Shown here: piece after piece, positions 1-5,039 of the stretch | Layout: every line of letters starts with the position of its first letter | Position numbering within the stretch: position 1 is the first letter of the stretch | Program-made: the position numbers and the translations under genes | Source of the DNA: an uncultured Clostridiaceae bacterium | Lineage (GTDB): Bacteria > Bacillota > Clostridia > Lachnospirales > Lachnospiraceae | DNA: 5,039 bases | Assembly: GCA_949948825.1 (NCBI GenBank) | Contig: CATLIJ010000212.1 | Location: 1-5,039 of the forward strand | Direction of reading: 5' to 3' | Notes under the pieces: generated by a model | What the model saw: the letters and a program-made list of their open reading frames with translations, nothing else | Told to the model about the DNA's origin: nothing | The model's database searches: none

Positions 1-629
1 TAAAGATTCCCTCGATTCACTGCCATCTGACACATTTCATTCACAAAAGGCCATCCTCCATGAGCCAAACCAATTTTCAGGCGCGGAAAAGCCCCTAATA
101 CATCATCTAATGGAACCGGCATATAATAGCGCAGGCCGCCTGGAACCATAATGCCTCCATATGTCATAAAAATCGGGATGTTATTTTCCTGGCAATAGTC
201 ATAAACAGGAAATACCCTCACATCATTTACCATCCAGGGCGTCTTATCTTGCCCAGGTTCCAGAATGATTCCCGTACATGGACCATTTACCACAAATTTT
301 TCTATTTCTTCAATCACTGGCTTCATGGTCATATAATCCACATCAATCCCTGCCAGTCCAATAATCCGTTCTGGATACTGATGAATTAAGGCGGCAAGAT
401 CTTCATTGACTCCGCCAAGATTCTTGCGCACTGGCACTACCATTTTTTCCACATTGGCTTCATCTGCCTCCTGAATCAACAGCTCCATAGAAAACTGACG
501 CACAGATTGCGGCACCTTATAATTGCGGGCGCCACCATAACCATCCGGCGTTATGTAATCGTTATTAAACAGATTGCAACCCTTATAAGCAGCAAAGGGA
601 GCGCGTACCCGCATGTCAATGATCTTCAT
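1..629 (-). CDS. Amidohydrolase-2 family TIM-barrel protein (3'-truncated by window edge)
   Basis: The gene starts at ATG 629-627, six bases after a clean GGAGGT (636-641), and stays open for 209 codons until the window ends; the last two bases would begin a Tyr or stop codon. The translation fits the amidohydrolase-2 (PF04909, ACMSD-like) TIM barrel: an N-terminal strand with IID (residues 3-5), a mid-barrel strand GLAGID (91-96), IPIF (151-154), and the signature LAHGG with His190. Known members hydrolyse or decarboxylate small carboxylates, usually with a metal held by an HxH after strand 1 and a His in a middle strand. Here the HxH position reads R7-V-R9 and the mid-strand His position is Thr156, so only the LAHGG histidine is kept. 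This suggests a metal-independent or altered-chemistry subfamily. It follows the carrier gene by 38 bases on the same strand, so the carrier probably imports its substrate or a precursor. The exact reaction is unknown. Family members are usually about 270-350 residues, so roughly 70-140 residues are missing. Confidence 0.85.
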   Translation of the reverse strand, partial: MKIIDMRVRAPFAAYKGCNLFNNDYITPDGYGGARNYKVPQSVRQFSMELLIQEADEANVEKMVVPVRKNLGGVNEDLAALIHQYPERIIGLAGIDVDYMTMKPVIEEIEKFVVNGPCTGIILEPGQDKTPWMVNDVRVFPVYDYCQENNIPIFMTYGGIMVPGGLRYYMPVPLDDVLGAFPRLKIGLAHGGWPFVNEMCQMAVNRGNL

Positions 630-667
630 GTTTCTACCTCCATTTTATATAATATTTAAATAATTAT

Positions 668-2008
668 TTAAGCAATTCCAGCCATATTAAAGAATACCGC
701 CATAACAAAATACATAACAACCGAAATTGTTGCCATAATAAAGCCTGTAATCCATCCTAACCGGCTTTGGGTCTTAAATGAGATCAAATCGGTACTGCTG
801 AAGGCAATGGCATTTACCGGATTGGCTGATGGCAAGCCAATGGAACAATTGCTTCCCAAATATATGGCCAATATTACAAATACAACAGCTGGCATAATCT
901 GTAACAAGGGGGCAAACCAGTTACTTAAAGAGGCAGAAATGCCCACTTCCGGTTTTGAGATAAATCCACTGATGGTAGTATAAAAAGCCGCCATCCAAAA
1001 CACATTCCAGCTAAAGCCCTTTCCCATAGTAGCCATATCCAAAAGAGGCTTTCCATTTACCGGAATACTCATCATTACAATTACCAAAATCAGCATCTGA
1101 CCGCCAAAGCCCATATAATTCATCCCCCTGAAGACCAGTAAACTGCTGGATGAAAAAATGCTTGGTACGATCAAAAGAATAACCATAATTCCAATATACC
1201 ACAACATGGCCTTTTGTTCTTTCGTTGGGCTTATCTTCTTAATCTGCAAAATATCGGGATCAAAACTTGACAAATCAACCCGCATAACATATTTACAGAA
1301 AAATATATAAGTGAGAGTCAAAACCACCGAACCGCCAACTCCCCATAGCATACCTTGCAGTACTGACAGAGGCACAGCAACTGCGGAGTTATAAATATTA
1401 AGCAAAATAATCATAGAAATCTTATACGGCGGAAGCATCTCGCCAAATACGGAACACAAAGCCAGACCGCAAAGCCAATAAGAGTTAATCAAATCACCTG
1501 GTTTCACTTTTGCTTTTTCAGCAATGCCGCGGTATAGTCCAATAAAGAGCAAAACCGCAATTTGACAGGCAGAAACCGCCGCCACTACATATGCGCTGAT
1601 AAAAAAGAAAAAACTCATAATAAAAGGGCTTTTTCTGGAAAGCTTTAGATTCAGCAAAAAGCCAGCTATCACGTCTGCCAAACCAGATTCTGCAACAAAA
1701 GCACAAATCAACAATGCGCCAAAAACCATCCATTGCGTCTGACTTCCCAGACAAGCGGCCAGAGCAGCATCCATAGAATCAAAAGCACCGCAGATTCCCA
1801 AAGCAACAATGCCAGTGACAGACGGCCATCCAAGATCAATAAAAATCCAGCCAATAATAGTACCAATGAGAATAAATACAATATGCATTCCCAAAACAGT
1901 CATCTGTCCAACCGGCGGTAAATAAACAGCAAAAAATTGCAGCAAAACCACTACAAGTTTCCAAAAAAGTTTATGATCAACCAGCAAGTTTCCTTTTCCT
2001 TGTGCCAT
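668..2008 (-). CDS. SLC13/DASS-like anion:cation symporter (ion-transporter superfamily carrier)
   Basis: This is a 446-residue, very hydrophobic protein with about 11-12 membrane segments, roughly at 16-32, 40-58, 62-75, 91-117, 128-157, 173-192, 215-238, 267-285, 301-316, 332-350, 365-386 and 413-440. The N-terminal part resembles DASS/SLC13 permeases: a GWIFIDLGWPS loop (53-63), a TQW element (91-93) leading into a hydrophobic hairpin, then AESGLADVIA (106-115), where related carriers carry a (T/S)GL-RIA element. The C-terminal half repeats the plan and has GSNCSIGLPSANP (385-397) at the second substrate-hairpin position. The charged cytoplasmic loop near 241-266 separates the halves. Relatives bring di- or tricarboxylates or similar anions across the inner membrane with Na+ or H+; the substrate here cannot be read. 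ATG 2008 is chosen over the in-frame TTG at 2023 because the GGGAGGT site lies between them. The gene is upstream of the amidohydrolase in a likely operon and divergent from the LysR regulator. Confidence 0.85.
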   Translation of the reverse strand: MAQGKGNLLVDHKLFWKLVVVLLQFFAVYLPPVGQMTVLGMHIVFILIGTIIGWIFIDLGWPSVTGIVALGICGAFDSMDAALAACLGSQTQWMVFGALLICAFVAESGLADVIAGFLLNLKLSRKSPFIMSFFFFISAYVVAAVSACQIAVLLFIGLYRGIAEKAKVKPGDLINSYWLCGLALCSVFGEMLPPYKISMIILLNIYNSAVAVPLSVLQGMLWGVGGSVVLTLTYIFFCKYVMRVDLSSFDPDILQIKKISPTKEQKAMLWYIGIMVILLIVPSIFSSSSLLVFRGMNYMGFGGQMLILVIVMMSIPVNGKPLLDMATMGKGFSWNVFWMAAFYTTISGFISKPEVGISASLSNWFAPLLQIMPAVVFVILAIYLGSNCSIGLPSANPVNAIAFSSTDLISFKTQSRLGWITGFIMATISVVMYFVMAVFFNMAGIA

Positions 2009-2014
2009 AATAAT

Positions 2015-2021
2015 ACCTCCC
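2015..2021 (-). promoter_or_regulatory. Shine-Dalgarno that fixes the carrier start
   Basis: GGGAGGT on the minus strand lies six bases before ATG 2008-2006. The longer reading frame could begin at TTG 2023-2021, but that codon abuts and overlaps this ribosome site, which would then be inside the coding region and could not serve it. The shorter 446-residue protein is therefore preferred over a 451-residue one. Confidence 0.85.
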
Positions 2022-2050
2022 AATCCTTTGTAACCTTCAACTTTTTACAT

Positions 2051-2064
2051 TGATAATTTTATCA
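2051..2064. repeat. Perfect TGATAA/TTATCA dyad in the divergent intergenic region
   Basis: TGATAA (2051-2056) and TTATCA (2059-2064) form a perfect 6-bp inverted repeat around a TT centre. It overlaps the proposed -10 of the leftward carrier operon. A third TTATCA half-site lies at 2096-2101, 37 bases further right. The position suits a repressor or activator site for the adjacent regulator, but the dyad is all but free of G and C, so chance is possible. Confidence 0.3.
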
Positions 2065-2084
2065 CAATATATTTTGCTTGTATA
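2056..2084 (-). promoter_or_regulatory. Candidate promoter of the carrier-amidohydrolase operon
   Basis: On the minus strand, TATACA (2084-2079) matches four of six -35 bases. It is followed after 17 bases by TAAAAT (2061-2056), preceded by TGA, which gives an extended -10. Transcription would start near 2049, leaving a leader of about 40 bases before the carrier ATG. The match is moderate, as expected of a promoter needing an activator. The region is very AT-rich, so other -10-like strings exist, such as TATATT at 2071-2066. Confidence 0.35.
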
Positions 2085-2096
2085 ATTGCAGTTTAT
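2082..2096. promoter_or_regulatory. Candidate LysR-type box (T-N11-A dyad)
   Basis: ATAA (2082-2085), seven bases, then TTAT (2093-2096) gives a 15-bp interrupted dyad containing T2083-N11-A2095, the general form of LysR-family recognition sites. It lies between the two divergent start points and touches the proposed -35 of the carrier promoter. That placement would let the LysR product act on both the operon and its own gene. The arms are only four A/T bases, so the call rests mainly on context. Confidence 0.35.
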
Positions 2097-2130
2097 TATC
2101 AAAGGATATAAAAACAATCTATAACCTCTG

Positions 2131-2159
2131 CTGACTTTTTAATACTTTATTGGTATAAT
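2131..2159 (+). promoter_or_regulatory. Sigma-A-type promoter of the LysR regulator gene
   Basis: CTGACT (2131-2136) matches four of six -35 bases. It is followed after 17 bases by a consensus TATAAT (2154-2159), itself preceded by TGG (2151-2153), an extended -10. The start of transcription would fall near 2166, leaving a leader of about 40 bases. This is the best promoter match in the window. Confidence 0.65.
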
Positions 2160-2192
2160 GTAGCATAAGAAACAGCAAAGATATGTATTTTT

Positions 2193-2198
2193 AAGGAG
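2193..2198 (+). promoter_or_regulatory. Shine-Dalgarno that selects the TTG start of the LysR gene
   Basis: AAGGAG ends directly against the in-frame ATG at 2199, leaving no spacer, so that ATG is a poor start. The TTG at 2208-2210, in the same frame, has a normal nine-base spacing and gives an N terminus (KLDQLRYF) that matches where LysR proteins usually begin. Confidence 0.7.
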
Positions 2199-2207
2199 AT
2201 GATAAGT

Positions 2208-3076
2208 TTGAAGCTGGACCAATTGCGCTATTTTGTGAAGGTAGTAGAAAGCCATTCCTTTAACCAGGCGGCTAAGGAATTATATATGACACAACCAGCC
2301 CTTACCGCATCTATACATGCTTTAGAGGAAGAATTGGAAGTGATTCTGTTATACCGCTCCAGAAAAGGGGCCTATCCAACTGAATACGGGTTGCAGGTTT
2401 ATTATGATTGCAAAACAATTCTGGAGTCCCTGGAACAAAAAATAGAAATTTGGCAGTCTTTTCGAAAAGAACGAGAGCGAATCTCTGGTGTTGTCCATCT
2501 GGCAGCAATCCCAGTAGCTTGCAATTTTATGTTGGAAGATATTATATGGGGAATACAAAAAAATATCCTGAAATCAATATTTCCTTACATGAGGTTTCGA
2601 TGTTAAACTTTTCTTCGGAACTAATGCAGGGCCACTACAGCATTGGCATTACTGCTGTAAATCTGGAAAATAAAGAACAAGAACTCAGACAGTATGAGCG
2701 TATGAATTTCCGCTCTCAGGTATTATTAAAAGACGAGTATGAGAACCTGGAACTGATCACATATTCTAAAAAAGAATCCATACCTTATTTTCAGCGGTTT
2801 TTAACCTCAAAACAGGTACACTATTTAAATAGTCTTGGCAATATTCTCCAAGCAATCGCTGAAAACAAAGGTGCAGGTATATTCCTGCACCAGATGCTGA
2901 AAAACAATTGGTATGTAAAAAACAATCATATTTGTGTGAAATCACTGAATTATAAATCTCTTGGCTTGAGTGAACACTATTTAGTATGGGCAGATGAAAA
3001 CTCTGTATCCAAAGCCGAGAAGACGGTGGTTCAGTTCATTCAGGAAAACTATGCTAAGACTTATGGGCAAACATAA
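2208..3076 (+). pseudogene. LysR-family transcriptional regulator, interrupted by a frameshift
   Basis: The first frame (2208-2606, 132 residues) encodes a LysR N terminus: LDQLRYFVKVVE, then the winged helix-turn-helix with FNQAAKELYMTQPALTASI (18-36), IHALEEELEV and YRSRKGAYPTEYG, then the linker helix and the start of the effector domain (GVVHLAAIP). It then drifts into a short unrelated tail. The rest of the effector domain continues in another frame from about 2564 to the TAA at 3074: YPEINISLHE, SSELMQGHYSIGIT, a KGAGIFLH segment and a final helix. The break falls in seven A residues at 2557-2563; eight would give IQKKYPEINI and a 289-residue protein of normal LysR length. Both parts keep family-like sequence, so damage is recent, an assembly error, or bypassed by slippage. 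It is divergent from the carrier operon and its likely regulator. LysR proteins commonly bind a pathway metabolite and activate the divergent operon. Confidence 0.85.
2557..2564 (+). other. A7 homopolymer with in-phase -1 slippery heptamer at the LysR frame break
   Basis: In the upstream frame the codons are CAA AAA AAT, so A AAA AAT (2558-2564) has the X XXY YYZ phasing of a -1 slippery site. A one-base backward slip there leads exactly into the frame that encodes the rest of the regulator. A GGGGA stretch lies just upstream (2548-2552), and a weak 5-bp stem with tetraloop (2570-2583) begins five bases downstream. Neither is strong. A simple missing A in the read or genome explains the site equally well or better. 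Confidence 0.5.
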
Positions 3077-3120
3077 AAACAATCAAATACCAAGCATAAT
3101 TTCCCCAAAGAATGACTTAC

Positions 3121-4962
3121 CTACAAATATTCATCAATAAACCGCGACCGTTCCTGCTCCTTCCCATACCGCTCCTTGGCATAGCACACATGCAGACGCT
3201 CCCTGGCCCTGGTCATAGCCACATAAAACATCCGCCGCTCCTCCTCCAAATCCGCATCCAGCACTGCTTTGTGATGAGGCGTCACCCGCTCATTGGCATC
3301 CAGAATATAAACCACTGGAAATTCCAGTCCTTTGGAGCTGTGCATGGTCATCAGCGACACACAGTCCATATTTTTATCCAGATGTCTGGCCTGCTCCTTC
3401 AGCTGCTCCCCGTACTCCTTCATATGGTAAAACCATTCCTCCGCCGTACCATAGCCTGCCGCGCTCTCCTGCAGCTGGTCCGCCACCTCCAGAAGCTCCT
3501 CTGGCTTCATTCTCCGGTATCCTGCATATTCCCTTAAATACTCATCATACCCCACACCTTTCCGGATATAATTCACAGCTGCCACAGGAGCCATTTTTCC
3601 AATCATCCGCAAATCATATTCCAGCTGCTCGATCCGCTCCACCATCCAGTCCTTGTCCTGATACCATGCCTTTATGCCGCTCCAGGAGATCTCCTGTCCG
3701 GAAATGGCTTCCCGGCTGATATAACGCTTTGGCCGGTTCATCACCCTTAACACATCCGCACGGACTGCCTTTCCCTTTTTCACATTTCTCTCCTCTGCCA
3801 TCCGGATGTAAGCGCAGATATCCAGCGCAATCCAATGGTCATACAGATTCGGCAGCGTGTCCCGCATCCGGAAAGGAATGTTGTACTCCATCAGCCGTTC
3901 CATCAAAAGCCGCGGCTCCAGGCTTGTCCGGTACAAAACTGCCATGTCTGACCATTTGTACCCCATGCGCACATAGTCCTGCAGCTCCTCCACAATTCCC
4001 TTTGTCTCTGCCCTGGCATCCTCCCATACAGCAGTCACCACCGGACGCCCTTTTCCCCTGTTTGCGCGGATTTCCTTGGGATAGCGGGTTTTATTGTGCC
4101 GGATCAGCCGTCCTGCCGCATCTACAATCTCTGAGGTAGAACGGTAATTGATCCCCAAAAGCGTCTGTTTGGACTTTGGGTAATCTTTCCTGAATCCCAG
4201 CATAATCTCTGGCTTTGCTCCCCGAAAGCGGTAGATGGACTGATCGTCATCTCCCACAATAAACAGATTGTCCTCCGGTGCGGCAAGCATCCGCACAATC
4301 TCATACTGAACCCGGTTAATATCCTGAAACTCATCTACTAAAATATATCTGTATTTCTGCTGCCATGCTGCCAGAATATCTTTCCTTTGGGTAAACAGCT
4401 CATAGCACATAACCAGCATATCATCAAAATCCAAAAGACGCTGCCGTACCAGAGCATCCATATATCCCTGGTACAGCTTTTTAAATATTTCCTCGGAACA
4501 GTTTTTGGAATAGTAATGATCCAGACAAATCATTTCCCCTTTGACCGCGCTGATTTCAGATAAAATTCCATTGGCAAAATCCGCCTCATCCTCCACATCC
4601 ACATGATGCCGCTCCATCAAATCCCGGATTATCTTTACCCGGTCCTCCTCCCGGATAATGTTGGAGGCATCATACCCATAAGCATGTTTTAAAATACTGA
4701 AAAATACCGCATGAAAGGTACCAAAGCTGACTGGAAGCCGCCTGCCCTCCATGAGCGCCTGAAAACGCAGCTTCATCTCCTGAGCCGCTGCCTTTGTGAA
4801 CGTAATCACAAGGATTCCTGCTGGCTCCACTCTATATTGTTCTACCAGATACTGAATCCGGTGGGTAATCACTGTGGTTTTTCCTGACCCCGGACCTGCC
4901 AGCACCAGCATTGGTCCGTCCTTGTGGCGGATGGCCTGAAGCTGCGTCTCATGAAATGCCAT
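3121..4962 (-). CDS. UvrD/PcrA-like superfamily 1A ATP-dependent DNA helicase (compact form)
   Basis: The 613-residue protein carries the full SF1A motor set: Q-motif Gln7, Walker A AGPGSGKT (22-29), motif Ia TFTKAAAQEM (54-63), Ib GTFHA (81-85), Walker B VDEFQD (209-214), motif III VGDDDQSIYRFRGA (236-249), motif IV NYRST (272-276), motif V LMTMHSSKGLEF (537-548), and motif VI EEERRMFYVAMTRARERL (573-590). Such enzymes translocate 3' to 5' on single-stranded DNA and unwind duplexes in repair, replication restart or plasmid replication, in the cytoplasm. Regions 86-208 and 277-534 hold the 1B and 2B subdomains. The chain stops at RSRFIDEYL, right after the motor, so it lacks the C-terminal extension of PcrA (usually about 720-750 residues in total). 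It may therefore be an accessory paralogue, not the main PcrA. The ATG follows GGGAGG (4974-4979) at 11 bases. The gene ends 44 bases from the convergent LysR stop, with no functional link visible. All catalytic residues are intact. Confidence 0.95.
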   Translation of the reverse strand: MAFHETQLQAIRHKDGPMLVLAGPGSGKTTVITHRIQYLVEQYRVEPAGILVITFTKAAAQEMKLRFQALMEGRRLPVSFGTFHAVFFSILKHAYGYDASNIIREEDRVKIIRDLMERHHVDVEDEADFANGILSEISAVKGEMICLDHYYSKNCSEEIFKKLYQGYMDALVRQRLLDFDDMLVMCYELFTQRKDILAAWQQKYRYILVDEFQDINRVQYEIVRMLAAPEDNLFIVGDDDQSIYRFRGAKPEIMLGFRKDYPKSKQTLLGINYRSTSEIVDAAGRLIRHNKTRYPKEIRANRGKGRPVVTAVWEDARAETKGIVEELQDYVRMGYKWSDMAVLYRTSLEPRLLMERLMEYNIPFRMRDTLPNLYDHWIALDICAYIRMAEERNVKKGKAVRADVLRVMNRPKRYISREAISGQEISWSGIKAWYQDKDWMVERIEQLEYDLRMIGKMAPVAAVNYIRKGVGYDEYLREYAGYRRMKPEELLEVADQLQESAAGYGTAEEWFYHMKEYGEQLKEQARHLDKNMDCVSLMTMHSSKGLEFPVVYILDANERVTPHHKAVLDADLEEERRMFYVAMTRARERLHVCYAKERYGKEQERSRFIDEYL

Positions 4963-5029
4963 GTTGTTCTTTTCCTCCCTGATGTAACCAGTTGCTGTCT
5001 TTTTTATATCCGGTCATTAAGATAGTATT

Positions 5030-5038
5030 ATTATAACA
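5030..5038 (-). promoter_or_regulatory. Candidate extended -10 of the helicase gene
   Basis: On the minus strand TGT (5038-5036) precedes a consensus TATAAT (5035-5030), an extended -10 element. A -35 would fall beyond the window edge and cannot be checked. Transcription would begin near 5023, giving a leader of about 60 bases. No riboswitch-like fold is visible in that short leader. Confidence 0.45.
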
Positions 5039-5039
5039 C

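Noticed and set aside
657..670. AT-only palindrome TAAATAATTATTTA over the carrier stop codon, considered as a terminator
   Set aside because: A stem of A-U pairs only is too weak for an intrinsic terminator, and the downstream amidohydrolase has its own strong ribosome site in a likely operon.
2408..2563. ATG at 2408 as an independent start for the second LysR frame
   Set aside because: The first 50 or so residues from this start are not LysR-like and overlap the correctly coding upstream frame. There is no Shine-Dalgarno before it. The frame is meaningful only after about 2564.
2870..2891. Perfect 8-bp inverted repeat GGTGCAGG / CCTGCACC with a 6-base loop inside the LysR gene
   Set aside because: It has no T-run after it, encodes a plausible GAGIFLH stretch of the effector domain, and one such 8-bp hairpin is expected by chance in about 5 kb.
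2108..3084. 12-bp direct repeat ATAAAAACAATC at 2108-2119 and 3073-3084, bracketing the LysR gene
   Set aside because: It looks like a target-site duplication, but nothing mobile lies between the copies and the second overlaps the stop codon. A 12-base AT-rich match is near the chance expectation for this length.
3112..3537. Open frame of about 140 codons on the plus strand opposite the helicase 3' end
   Set aside because: It lies wholly antisense to conserved helicase motif V and VI codons, has a low-complexity Leu/His/Pro-rich product and no ribosome binding site. It is a shadow frame.

Overview
The window looks like the chromosome of a low-to-mid-GC anaerobic Firmicute, most likely a Clostridia/Lachnospiraceae-type bacterium. 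The grounds are strong GGAGG-type Shine-Dalgarno sites before every gene, sigma-A-like promoters with extended -10 elements, use of a TTG start, and the overall flavour of the proteins. This placement is inference; no rRNA or taxonomic marker is present.

Layout, left to right. (1) Positions 1-629, minus strand: the first 209 codons of an amidohydrolase-2 family TIM-barrel protein, cut by the window edge. It lacks the usual N-terminal HxH metal ligands. (2) Positions 668-2008, minus strand: a 446-residue multi-pass membrane carrier resembling the SLC13/DASS branch of the ion-transporter superfamily. It lies 38 bases upstream of the amidohydrolase on the same strand, so the two probably form an operon. 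(3) Positions 2009-2207: a divergent regulatory interval with a good promoter for the rightward gene, a weaker one for the leftward operon, and two dyads, one in the 15-bp T-N11-A form typical of LysR-family boxes. (4) Positions 2208-3076, plus strand: a LysR-family regulator whose reading frame is broken at a run of seven A residues (2557-2563). One extra A would restore a normal 289-residue protein. (5) Positions 3121-4962, minus strand: a complete, compact UvrD/PcrA-like superfamily 1A DNA helicase of 613 residues, convergent with the regulator. (6) Positions 4963-5039: the helicase leader, with a probable extended -10.

Genes 1-4 read as one small uptake-and-catabolism module: a LysR regulator facing a carrier-plus-enzyme operon that it probably controls. 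The likely substrate is a carboxylate, but nothing here identifies it. The helicase is a separate DNA-maintenance gene, visibly richer in G and C. No mobile element, CRISPR array, RNA gene or clearly new defence system is visible. The points most worth a second look are the regulator frameshift, which sits on an in-phase slippery heptamer, and the amidohydrolase that has lost its metal-ligand histidines.
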